Positions 34,808 to 45,404 of a stretch of DNA of 64,000 nucleotides are shown here, piece after piece. Position numbers and translations under genes: made by a program. The first letter of the stretch is position 1, and every line of letters starts with the position of its first letter. The DNA comes from Lutjanus erythropterus (taxonomy: Eukaryota; Chordata; Actinopteri; Lutjaniformes; Lutjanidae): assembly GCA_020091685.1 (NCBI GenBank), contig CM034604.1, forward strand, positions 713,828 through 777,827, read 5' to 3'. The notes under the pieces were generated by a model. That model was not told the origin of the DNA and made no database searches. It saw only the letters and a list, made by a program, of their open reading frames with translations.

Positions 34808-35366
34808 AGTTCAATCAGGAGAGACTAAGAGTAAAAGAAAATGGTTTATTGACACGTGCATGAAATATGAACATGAAAAGTCTTTGGCGGTTAGACCCCA
34901 TTGAGGTGAAACAAGCACATATATAAATGGGGGTGATGAAGCTGTACTGAAGAGAACCCCCCGGGGTCTAGACACTGGTGGTGGTGAAGAGGTGCAAAGC
35001 AGAGACTGGTGAGGTGAAGTGGCTCTGGACTCCTGCTGCCTGGACCTGAAGACTGGAGGAGAGGGCATCGGTGGAGGATCCAAGTGAACATCTTCTGGCT
35101 ACCTGGGTCCAATGACTGGAGGAGAGAAGGGTGGAGGAGGGTCACGTGACTGACTGAATGACAACTGATGGAGCAAAGACAGAGGCGATTTCAAGTTTGG
35201 CAGCAGCAAATTGACTGGCTATCGCGACCGTGGCAAAATCTGATTGGATAGTAAAGACGAAGGTGAACGCCCACAAACAGCTGATTAGAGGGAATAGGAA
35301 GAGAGAGAGACGGAGTAAAGGAAGTTGAGTGAAGGCAGCGTAATAGAAGGTCTTCCTGATTGAACT
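34808..35366 (-). repeat. GC-richer block bounded by inverted repeats, LTR-like on the minus strand
   Basis: The ends 'agttcaatcaggagagac' (34,808) and 'gtcttcctgattgaact' (to 35,366) are inverted copies. Read on the minus strand the block has a TATATA-like box (plus strand about 34,918-34,925) and an AATAAA about 40 bp before its end (plus 'tttatt' at about 34,844), the layout of an LTR. It could instead be a MITE. No target duplication is evident, and the minus-strand open frames are Pro/Ser/Leu-rich without domains. Confidence 0.4.
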
Positions 35367-35404
35367 TAACGCTGAGCTTCATGACAAAAATGGCCCCCCA
35401 GTCC

Positions 35405-35560
35405 ACCTCATTCATTCATTCATTCATTGTCCTTGAAGGGTTGCAGGGGACTACAGCCTATCCCAGCTGACATTGGGTGAGATGCCCAGTCCATCTCTGT
35501 AAATTTTATACAGATGGCAGAATACAGGTTCCCACCTCAAACACGCTGTGTCAAAGGTGC
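35405..35560 (+). repeat. Interspersed repeat with (ATTC)n head
   Basis: A short (TTCA)n run is followed by 'gggttgcaggggactacagc' and 'ctatcccagctgacattggg', a phrase abundant in teleost repeats. Only a fragment is present. Confidence 0.55.
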
Positions 35561-36089
35561 TCAGGATGATTTCACCAGCCCAGTGGACAACACTGAACAG
35601 GCTGGGATCTATTACTTTGGTTTATGGAGTAATGGATTACATGTAACAGGATTATAATCTGGATACAAAAAAACAGATAACAATATTCCATTACAGTTAC
35701 AGATAGACGTAATCAGATTACACATAGGCCGCCATGTTTTCAAAAAGATATGATCTCTATTAATAAGCTTATAATGAAGCCAATACATTCCCCAGATCTC
35801 TGACCCACTGCTGGAATGGAGGGCTGGCCTCTGACTTCCACTGTTGTAGGAAGATTACAGATACATTTAGTAAAAATAGGGATTATTAGTAGGATTACAA
35901 TATTAAGATAAAGAATGATACACTACCATGCACAGTGCACACACAACTGGCAATTCATTATCATGACCTCTAGTGAAAAAATGCTTCACTGGGTGGAAAT
36001 GTCGACATTTTTTGTCTTTAAATCAATCAATAAATTGCACAAAACAAAGGAAGGGACAGTTGGACAAACTGCTAAACCTAACAACCAAC

Positions 36090-36322
36090 ATAAAAAAACT
36101 ATTAAATTAATATATTTTGATAAGCGATTAATCATTTTGTTATTTTTCTAACAAAAAAAAGTCCAAATTCTCTGATTTCAACTTCTGGTTTCTTTACTTC
36201 TCTCTGACAGTAAACTGATTATCTTTGAATTTTGGACAAAACAAGACATTTGAGGACGTCATCTTGGACACTGATAAACATTTTTCACCATTTTCTGATA
36301 TTTTATGGACCAAATTTTCTCA
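36090..36322 (-). repeat. Copy of the 'gcagctcta' MITE family
   Basis: On the minus strand the ordered blocks 'ccaagatgacgtcctcaaat', 'ttgttttgtccaaaattcaa', 'tactgtcagagagaagtaaa' and 'gaaatcagagaatttggact' are clear. Both ends are truncated. Confidence 0.65.
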
Positions 36323-36524
36323 ACTACATGCTGTGTTTCTGAATGACCAACAGTAGATCTAAGTTTCCACACAGAGAGGCATGAGACAAGAAAAGGCACC
36401 CGTCTTCTGCACAGACATCATGAGACACACCCACCTACACTAAAAGCACCACCACACGTCACTGATATTAACTGTTTTTCGGGCAACTAATTATTTTTTT
36501 TTACTGTCACTTAATCTTTTGATT

Positions 36525-37035
36525 ATATTCTCAATTAATCAATTAGTCGTTAGGTGCAGAAAATGACAGAGGACACTGAAAAATGTCAGTGTTGAGCTGG
36601 AGATGATATCCTCAAACGTCCACAACTCTAAGACGTTGAGTTTACTGTTGTAGAGAGGAAAAGAAGCCAGACTCACACTGAAGAATCACAGTCAGAATCA
36701 CTTTATTTTCTAAAATTTAAAAAGTACACAGGAATTTGACCTGGTGATGCAGTGCAGTGGTACAAGAAGATAAAAAGTTTAAAGAGACTAATTTCAGAGT
36801 TAAATTTAATACAAGAATTATGTACACATAAGAATATTATATACAAATAAGAATACTTTACAAATTGAAAATAAAAGGTATGAGTAAGATAGAATAGTAA
36901 GCTGGACTCTACTACATTTGAAGCTGGAATCAGATAATTTTGACTTTTTTCTATTAAAAATTTACTTGAGCTGATCAGTTGGTTATCAAAATATTTGGCG
37001 ATTCATTTAATAGCTGATAACTGATCAATTACAAT
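36525..37035 (+). repeat. Copy of the 'gcagctcta' MITE family, interrupted
   Basis: The left part (to about 36,686) carries 'ctcaattaatcaattagtcg', 'tgatatcctcaaacgtccac' and 'agagaggaaaagaagccaga'. The right part (from about 36,905) carries 'gaagctggaatcagataatt' and 'caaaatatttggcgattcat'. The two halves are in register, separated by the insert at 36,687-36,904. Confidence 0.65.
36687..36904 (-). repeat. Interspersed repeat inserted in the MITE
   Basis: It starts 'gtcagaatcactttattttc' and contains 'gtacacaggaatttgacctg' and 'gtgatgcagtgcag', which on the minus strand is the 3' end of a frequent teleost retroposon-like repeat. It sits exactly in a gap of the MITE copy, so it is younger than that copy. 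Confidence 0.45.
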
Positions 37036-37442
37036 TCATTTTTAGTCTGAATCTTCTTTGTTATGATTTCTTTTTGTGAGCAACTCTTTATTAGTTCATG
37101 CTGACAGAGCAAATAGAAAACAGGTGTACATATTATAATTATAATTATATTATCATATAATTCATCTTGTATCATGCATGTACACAAAAGTAGTGTTCAG
37201 ATGATATACCATGTATATCCATGTATACCTTTACTTCATTTCTTATGCATGTAGATACAGATAAACACCTGCACCTGCACACACGAACTAAACTAAATCA
37301 ACATACTTATACTTTGCATGCACATATGGATTATTGTGATTTCCTGACCATCTTCATTTGTCTGTTCATGTGTTATGAAACACCTGCAATTTTTACAAGA
37401 AGTGTTCATCATTTTATTCCAATAAAATAATCAGTATGGTTA

Positions 37443-37690
37443 CTTAAAGGGATAGTTCAGCCAAAAATGAAAATTCAGTTACCTACTCATCCTCATTCTG
37501 ATTGAAGGTCAGGTTTAGTTTCTTCATCAACAAAACACTGCTGGGGTTTCACAGGAAATCAGTGCTACAGAATCTCCCAAACAATGAAGGTGAATAAACT
37601 AATCCAAGTCTCCTAAAGCTCTGACATGCCAAGTTGGCTTAAAAAAAGTTATTTACACCATGTCTTCAGCCTGAATCTTCACTGTAAAAT
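37443..37690 (+). repeat. Left half of the TTAA-type foldback MITE
   Basis: It is preceded by 'acttaa' and starts 'agggatagttcagccaaaaa', matching the left arm of 27,692-28,294 with a deletion of the 'cataaaatgcctccatact' block. Confidence 0.65.
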
Positions 37691-37719
37691 AAGTAAAACA
37701 ATAAAGTACAAAGTATATT

Positions 37720-38015
37720 TGTCAAAACTATTTAGAGTATTAATTACTTTACAACAGTCACCTCTCCAATCTAGGATAAAATGCTGACAATTGATTGATT
37801 AATAATCATTTATAAGATACAAGCACTTAATTTTTCTTTTGATTTTTTTCTGTTTTTGTCATTTTTTTCTCACTTTAAGTTTCCTTATTCAACAAATGGC
37901 TTCACCAGACATTACTGTCATTTCTGGACTATTGATTAAATATTGATTAATACATTTGTAAGCTGTTATATTCTTAGCATCAATTAATCAATTCATAATC
38001 AATCATTTACCTTTA
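37720..38015 (+). repeat. Interspersed repeat ('aagtttccttattcaac' family)
   Basis: It shares 'cagtcacctctccaat', 'taataatcatttataagat' and 'cactttaagtttccttattc' with 45,055-45,330 and, in reverse, with 50,010-50,440, giving three copies of one family in the window. Confidence 0.55.
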
Positions 38016-38195
38016 ACATCCTTATTTCAATCATGTGCAGTGACCTGCAGTGTTTTTCATGCATATCTTTTTGTAATAGGATCATCTTATTGGCTACAAA
38101 AATGCAGATTTGAACTATTTGAATATGAATTAGTTTTTGAAACTATTATTGAAACTGAGGGAATTCTTATTATTACGACAAAAGTAAATCGCTTG

Positions 38196-38550
38196 TTTGG
38201 GAGTTTTAACATATTCAAAAACTCACCAAATCAGTTGTGGTGTAAATTTACGTGCGATATTGTTGTCGGTGCAAATTGCCTTGGCCACGCCCCTTAAACA
38301 GCAGTCCCAGCAGCTCGTTTCACCGATATGCACAAAAATTGGTACACACATAGAACATACCCAGACGCACAAAAAAGTCTCTTGGAACCATAGGCTAAAC
38401 CCAACAGGAAGTCTGCCATTTTGAATTTGGCGGCCATTTTTGCTGTTTTCCACGTGTTGTATTTTAACAAACTCCTCTTACACAATTAATCGAAATGGCT
38501 TTGAAATCGCTCTGTCCCATCTACACTACTTTGTGTTCAAAGCAGCTTTA
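38196..38550 (+). repeat. Interspersed repeat ('aacccaacaggaagtc' family)
   Basis: It contains 'cacgccccttaaacagcagt', 'atgcacaaaaattggtacac', 'cccagacgcacaaaaaagtc' and 'aacccaacaggaagtctgcc', an ordered set found widely in fish genomes. The frames on both strands here are incidental. Confidence 0.6.
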
Positions 38551-38554
38551 ATTC

Positions 38555-38730
38555 AAATTGTACTCGGTCCTCAATTATGATTTTAAAAGTAACTAAGTAG
38601 ATTACATAGTGTAATACAAAAGTACAAGTAAAAGTACAGACTCAAATCTGCTCATGAAAGTACAAGTACCCAAAAGATGACTTAATTACAGTAATTTGAG
38701 TATTTGTAATTAGGTACTTCCACCCCTGGA
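38555..38730 (+). repeat. Interspersed repeat fragment ('gtaactaagtagatt' family)
   Basis: Second copy of the family at 34,040-34,152, with the same ending 'cttccacccctg'. Confidence 0.5.
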
Positions 38731-40075
38731 TGTAAATATATAAGCGTCAATTTGAAGTATGTCTTTATATCTAATCAGAAGCCTAAAGTTAGTATACACT
38801 TACTGTGACAGCTGAAATTACCATTGAAAATACATTTCTGTCAAACAGATGTGAATAATATCCAAAACCAGCTGAGCAATAAGTCAGAAAAAAGATTCAA
38901 GAACAAAGAAAATATCTGTAAAAACAGAATTAGTTGTTGGTATAGTTACATTTGAGCATCTTTGACATGATGCATGATGGCATTTTTGACTTTGCTTTGT
39001 TTCCTGACATAACATGCCACAACTTTCTCTGTTAAAACTAGACACAGTTAGGAATAATAGCGAAACACAGACAAGAACATATTTTGTCTTTAATCATTTT
39101 AAGATATCTAGATAGACAGCATCCATTAGATGTTTCTGATGTAGATCTCTTGAAGAAGCATCTATGCAAAATCTACACTGCTGCCAGCAGAGTGAAGATC
39201 ACACTGTGCATCACTGAAGTACACAAGCTGTGAACAACTTGCAATCATTTTTTAATGTCATTACCTCCAGATCACTAGTTAATTATATTGTTAGCTTGAG
39301 AAAATAGGCTTTGTTAACTCATAAATAATTATGAATAAAGAGCTGTTAAACCATTCAGTATGACAGTGGTTCATAATTACTTCATTAAATACACTAAGAA
39401 GTTAAAGGCAGTATAAAATATACTTCAAACCCAACACACACATAGAAAGCCAGAAAACCTTTAATGCAGGGGTCTGAAGCTCAATAACCTGGGGCCACTG
39501 CTGTACTGTCACTTCATAGGGGGATACTTCAACATTCAAGTACACAAGACAGTGCAGTATTTCTGAACATGTAATCTACCAACGTATTTTAGCTATGATC
39601 AATTTCTGTACATTTTTCTATGATTATCCTCTGTAGCTAGGTTTTCCTCTGTCTCCCTGGTACTTCTCATACTGTTTTGTGTGTAGTTGAGTATAATGAT
39701 GATATTTGTTTGATTATATTTCTAGAATGGTGACTTTATGGCATATCAGGCTGGAAGCATTTCAATTGAATGGACTGTGTTCATCTTCCTCTTTCCTTTT
39801 CGGTTTGGGAAGGGACATTTTTGTTCTTCACCACCAAACAGCAAATAATGCCCTGAAACATTCTCTCTTCTTATCGGCAGTTTGAGACTGATGCTTTAAT
39901 GTGTATTTTGTTGTGTATGTTACAGAAAAAAAGGTTCCCTGTGTACATTGCAGAGTACATCAAATCTTGATCTTGACCATAAATCAAGTTAATGGTTGGC
40001 TGTCTTACCTAAGATTAAACATGTGGTACTCTTTTGATCTCTGGAAAGTTATATCATTAATACATGCAATCCAGT

Positions 40076-40388
40076 TAGGACTGCAGCTAATGATTATTTT
40101 CACTGTTGATTAATCTGTTGATTATTTTATTAATTAATTAATTTTAAAAAAAAGTCCAAGATGTTGTCCTCAAATGTCTTGTTTTGTCCACAACCCAAAG
40201 ATATTCAGTTTACTGTCAGAGAGGAGAAAAGAAACCAGAAAATATTCACATTTAAGACACTGAAATCAGAGAATTTGGACTTTTTTAATTAAAAAAATGT
40301 TCAAAGTGGTTAATAAATTATCAAAATAGTTGACAATTAATTTAATAATTGATTAATCATTTCATCAATGAATCATTGCAGCTCTAAA
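40076..40388 (+). repeat. Full copy of the 'gcagctcta' MITE family
   Basis: It starts 'aggactgcagctaatgatta' and ends 'aatgaatcattgcagctcta', giving short inverted ends. Internal blocks 'tcctcaaatgtcttgttttg', 'agatattcagtttactgtca' and 'aaccagaaaatattcacatt' make this the cleanest copy in the window. Confidence 0.75.
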
Positions 40389-41002
40389 TCCATTATTATG
40401 AGGAATCAAAGTGGTTGAGCTTCATAATTGCTCTTTAAACAGATGTCCACTAGATGGTGCCATTAATCCACCTTCAGACCATGACACCACGGTTCAGTTC
40501 ATTCTGCTATCTCATACTGTTGTAGTGGTTTCCACTGGAGTACTAACAGTGTTTACTATATCAAGAACGAAATCCAAAAATGTGGCCGGTGTGTGTGTTT
40601 GAGCAGTTCTATCAAATTTTGGGGAAGGACATATAATTTTAATTTTGCTATTTGTGTAACAAAGGTTATTTAATTTTCACACAACAATTAACTAAAGTAG
40701 CCTTCTGGTCATACTTGCAGGCCATGAATGGTTATGAAATGATGTTATGGGTCTTCATGGAAAAGTTATGGAAAAGTTTTGAAATTTTGACTGAACCATG
40801 TCTATGGCAAGATGCATCCATTGTCATTGTCAAAGACTTGGGCCCTCCAATAATTAAGATTTGTTTAAAGCTCACTTGCGAGGACCAAAACAGATCTCAT
40901 GATTTATTAAAAGGTGTGGTACCACAGATCATTAATAAGCTAATACATTGGATAGAAATGGCAACAGTGACCTGTTGCTTGTCAAATACTGAGCACACAT
41001 AT

Positions 41003-42022
41003 ACACATGTGGACAAAATTGTTGGTACCTTTCCGGTAAAAAAAAAACCCACAGTGGTCACTGAAATAACTTGAAACTGACAAAAGTAATAATAAATAAA
41101 AAAATAAATTGCTGAAAATTAACTAATGAAAATCAGACATTGCTTTTGAATTGTGGTTCAACAGAATCATTTTAAAAAACAAGCTAATGAAACTGGCCTG
41201 GACAAAAATGATGGTACCCCTAGAAAAGACTGAAAATAATTTGACCATAGGGACATGTTAAACTAAGGTGTGTGCTGTAATTAGCATCACAGGTGTCTTC
41301 AAACTTGTAATCAGTCAGTCTGCCTATTTAAAGGGTGAAAATTCACTGTGCTGTTTGGTATCATGGTGTGTACCACACTGAACATGGACCACAGAGTGCT
41401 AAGAAAAGAGATGTCTCAGGAGATTAGAAAGAACATTATAGACAAGCATGTTAAAGGTAACAGCTATAACATCATCTCCAAGCATCTTCAGGTCATGGGT
41501 CCTCCAACAGGATAATGACCCAGAACACACAGCTAAAAACACCCAAGAATGGCTAAGAACAAAACACTGGACTATTCTGAAGTGGCCTTCTGTGATCCCT
41601 GATCTAAATCCTATTGAACATCTGTAGAAGGAGCTGAAACATGCAGTCTGGAGAAGGCACCTTCAAACCTGAGACAGCTGGAGCAGTTTGCTCACGAGGA
41701 GTGGGCCAAAACACCTGTCGACAGGTGCAGAAGTCTCACTGAGAGTTACAGAAATTGCTTGATTGCTGTGATTGCCTCAAAAAGTTGTGCAACAAAATAT
41801 TAAGTTCAGGGTACCATCATTTTTGTCCAGTCCAGTTTCATTAGTTTGCTTTTTGAAATGATTCTGTTGAACCACAATTCAAAAGCAATGTCTGATTTTC
41901 ATTAGTTAATTTTCAGTAAATTTTTATTTATTATTACTTTTGTCAGTTTCAGGTTATTTCAGTGACCATTGTGGGTTTTTCTTTTAATGGAAGGGTACCA
42001 ACAATTTTGTCCACGTGTGTTA
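41003..42022 (+). mobile_element. Tc1-like transposon, decayed, second family
   Basis: Inverted repeats of about 210 bp bound the element: 'catgtggacaaaattgttgg' on the left and 'ccaacaattttgtccacgtg' on the right, with inner copies 'ggacaaaaatgatggtaccc' and 'ggtaccatcatttttgtcca' (IR/DR layout). TA lies at both borders (about 41,002 and 42,021). It differs in sequence from the element at 7,992, so it is a separate Tc1 lineage. The internal transposase is deleted and contains stops. Confidence 0.9.
41384..41803 (+). pseudogene. Tc1-like transposase remnant
   Basis: The 5' part reads 'MDHRVLRKEMSQEIRKNII' and '[17 protein letters not shown]' (helix-turn-helix region). It then jumps at about 41,493 to '[18 protein letters not shown]' (second Asp of the DDE) and '[11 protein letters not shown]' (Glu), followed by an in-frame TAG. 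The region with the first Asp is absent. The 3' end ATKY-type stop is at about 41,801-41,803. Non-functional. Confidence 0.88.
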
Positions 42023-42239
42023 AGTCTCAGATCTCACTGTTCCTGAGCTTTCTTGGTCTTCTCCATCAGCAGCATTTCAACCAATTCAATTTAATTTTCT
42101 TTACTTACAGCATATGTTATATGTGTGAGCAGCATGAGTGAACTACAGCTCATGTTGTTGTGTATCCCATATGCGCTTTTCTAAACATGTTGCAAACTGC
42201 TGCAACTTCATAATGAGCAGATCATAGAACAATTTCCAA

Positions 42240-42485
42240 GCAGATAAATAAAATCCAACCAAATAAAAGATAAAACTAGCAAAAGGGTACTGCCAGTGAA
42301 AACCAAGGCAAATGAAACATATAAGACCGTTAAAAGGCAGTTAATCCTGCAACGTCAAGAAGACTGTCTGATAAAAGTATATTTTAAGAAGAGATTTAAA
42401 AGAATTCCTTGATTCTGCTGACCTATTGTTGTCAAGCAACTTGTTCCTTAAGTTTGCGACTCTGTTGTGTGATGATAATAAATGA
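42240..42485 (+). repeat. Interspersed repeat relic
   Basis: 'tattttaagaagagatttaa' followed by 'agaattccttgattctgctg' and 'caagcaacttgttccttaag' is a phrase order I recognise from many fish genomes. It ends about 400 bp before the EP2 receptor start codon. Class unknown. Confidence 0.4.
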
Positions 42486-42894
42486 CCTTGATATTAAACA
42501 ATTTAACTATTTATAATATAGATGACTGAAGTGTTACCTATAGTATAGCTGTCATTGCATTAAGAAAAATCTGTCTGTATGCACTGATGTATCAGTCCTG
42601 TGACTGACTAGTGGCCTGTCCAGGCTGTTCATGTCAGCTAAGATCAGAGCAGACCCCCGGGACCCTGTTTTTAGAATTTTTAAGGATCCCAGGGAATATA
42701 TTTTCTTTTTGCCTAATTGCTCATGTTCATACTTGTGCGCGCAATGACGCGCTGCACTGGATGACTTATGCGCTCTTGTGGGTGTGTGTGTGTTTTTCCT
42801 GAAGCCGCGCAGATCTGGTAAAGGGCGGGACGCAAACACAACTAAGTGGTGTAACGTGTGCTGTCAAACAGTCAGACAGCTGGCGTACAGCAGT

Positions 42895-43674
42895 ATGGCA
42901 CATAACTCCTCGATCAGGTGCCGTGACCTCCAGCAGGTGGAGTCCGGAGACCCCCTCACCTCCGCGCTGATGTTCTCGGCGGGGGTTGTGGGGAACATCA
43001 CGGCTCTGGTTCTACTGAGGATCCGGCGCAGGAGGAGCTGTCCGGCTCTATACCCGGTGCTGGTGACGGCGCTGCTGCTGACAGACCTGCTGGGCTCCAT
43101 ATGCGTCAGTCCGGTGGTGCTGTCGGCCTACGCCCGGCGGAAGAGTCTAGTGAATCCAACCAGTGACCTGTGCTCGTATTTCGGCTTCACCATGACCTTC
43201 CTCAGCCTCTCAACTCTCTCCATCCTGTTGCTGTTGGCGCTCGAGCGCTACCTGTCAATTGGTCAGCCGTATTTCTACGAGAGGCACCTGAGCTCGCGCC
43301 ACGGTTACGTCACTCTCGCTGGAGTGTACCTGGGCAGCGTCCTATTCTGCGTCTTTCCGTTCCTGCGGTACGGGGAGTATGTGCAGTACTGCCCCGGAAC
43401 CTGGTGCTTCCTGGAAATGAACCACATCAAGGATCAGGGTCATTTCTTCATCGGCCTATACGCGTCCTTCATCCTCATCATCACCTGCAGCACCGTGCTG
43501 CTCAACATCTCCGTCATCAGCCACCTGCTGCTCATGTACCGGAGGCACCGAAGGAGCGGCGCGTCCGCGCCCTCCCGCTACCGCAGGTCTCTGTCCATGA
43601 CGGAGGAGGTGGAGCACCTGCTGCCGCTGGTCATCATCACCGTGGTCTTCATCTGCTGCACCTTCCCCTTAGTG
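42895..43674 (+). CDS. ptger2: EP2 receptor exon 1 (helices 1-6)
   Basis: 260 codons from MAHNSS to CTFPLV. N4 in NSS is a likely N-glycosylation site. Cys93 (start of helix 3) and a loop-2 Cys form the usual disulfide. The third intracellular loop is short and basic ('RRHRRSGASAPSRYRRS') with potential PKA/PKC serines. The donor 'GTG|gtaaga' falls inside the end of helix 6. The exon is markedly GC-rich compared with its surroundings. Confidence 0.94.
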
Positions 43675-45330
43675 GTAAGAACAAGGCCTCCACATGGCTC
43701 TCATGTGACAAACACAGGCTTCTTAAACTGTGAAAATGTCTGAATTGTAATGTAGTGTTTTCAAGGCCTGAAAAGTGCTTGAGTTTTAGATAACGTGCAA
43801 CAAATCACAGTCAATCAGTGTTTCCCACCGTCCAGGATGGCGTCTTTAAATGTCTTCTTTTGTCCAAAACCAGAACATATTCACATTAAAGAAGCTGAAA
43901 TCAGAATGTTAACTTTTTTCTTAAAAATTAAATAAAAAATAATTAATTAATCAGTAAAATAATAAAACCAAATGCTCAAATTAATGAATTGTAATAAGTA
44001 GTGAGAACAGAAGTTCTACTAACTTATAATTGTTGTTGTCAATAGAATTTTCTTGCTTTTTTTCTAAGCTCATATTTTTCAATTAATATGAAGTGAAAAT
44101 TAAATTATGGCTTTTTATATTTGAAATGATTCACTTCTGTTAACTTATTGCAGCGGGGGGGGGGGTGAAAATATTTCAGCTGTCTTAATAAATAATTTTA
44201 ATTTAACTGTAATCAAAGAGTACATGTAACAACTCTAAATAATGAAGCTCTGATAAGCCCCAGGTTTTGAGGATATGAACTCATTTTTTGAGTACTGCTA
44301 ACTTATTTGGGTTTTCAGACAGCTGGCACAGTTTGAAAGATGGAACTTTGTCATGTTCTCCTTTAATTTCTCTGTTCTTTACAATTCTCTCATGAAACAT
44401 AATTTTGGTGGTTTAGAGCACAATAACATCTGATCTTTAACATTTTGAGCATATGAATGTATATAAATATGTCATTTACCACAGATGCTTGAAAACCTTG
44501 AAAATGAAAATGCACCTTCAAAACGCTTAAAAAGTGCCTGAATTTGACTTTGGAAAAGGTGGAGGAATCCCAGCAAACAGTTCATTACTTAGTTTTTATC
44601 CAGTCATCAACCATGTTTTTTTTGGCTGAATGAATATGTTTCCCTGTAACTGAGTCCTAATTCAACAGAAATATTGGGCAATCATTTAATTACACTATTA
44701 AATTGATAGTTTTTGTGAGTCAGCTGGCACATGTACAACACATTCTTCTCAAAAGACTTTCTCTTCCTCTTTGTTGACTACCACAGAACAGGAAGAACAC
44801 TCATCAGCTCACTTTTCCCTCCTCAGCACTGACAAATAATGTTAAAAGATTTCTTTGAAATAGCAGACCCACTGAGAATAAACCTTGCACAATCAGAAGA
44901 ATTAAAAACCTCAAAGGAGCAATGTGTTTAATCAGGGACGTGTATAGGGCTGCAGATATCTTTTACTTTAGTAATCGAGTATTTTACTGGTTATTACACT
45001 GATTAATTGAGTTAGTGGGGAAAAACATACTTTTGTTTTATTACTGTATTATTGTCAGTGGTGGAAAGAGTGCTGTTACATTACTAAAATATTACTCAGT
45101 TATAACTAAAAGTACTGATGTTAGAAAACTACTTAAGTACTAAATATTCTTTTCAAAAACTACTCAGAGTATTATTACTTATTAATTCTCCAAATTTTTC
45201 TGCTCTCAGTGGTCACACTCACCTCTCCAAATAGGGTTACAAATTTTGTACATAATAGTAAATAATTAATCATTTATAAGATTTTTCTCATTTTATTTTT
45301 TTTTTCATTTTAAGTTTCCCTATTCAATAT

Positions 45331-45404
<74 letters not shown>

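Larger units (their letters stand above)
25986..42894. other. KCNK10 3' UTR and intergenic repeat block
   Basis: No further gene can be supported in this 16.9-kb stretch. The first AATAAA I noticed after the KCNK10 stop is at 27,647-27,652, but I cannot place the transcript end. The block contains two foldback elements, half-MITE copies, microsatellites, nested insertions and a decayed Tc1-like transposon, listed separately. Open frames of 60-140 codons scattered here overlap frames on the other strand and lack domains. Confidence 0.6.

Noticed and set aside
34811-35145. Pro/Ser-rich minus-strand frames as genes
   Set aside because: They overlap in two frames inside a repeat-like block with LTR-type signals; no domain.
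40652-41074. 140-codon frame before the second Tc1 element
   Set aside because: Its 3' end runs into the transposon inverted repeat; no domain, AT-rich background.
42778-42894. Upstream in-frame ATG extending the EP2 receptor by 39 residues
   Set aside because: The extension (MGVCVFFLKPRR..) has no counterpart in EP2 receptors and would precede the glycosylated N-terminus; the ATG at 42,895 gives the expected short extracellular N-terminus.
43170-43733. 187-codon frame overlapping EP2 exon 1
   Set aside because: Shadow frame of the GC-rich receptor exon; Pro/Arg/His-rich, no domain.
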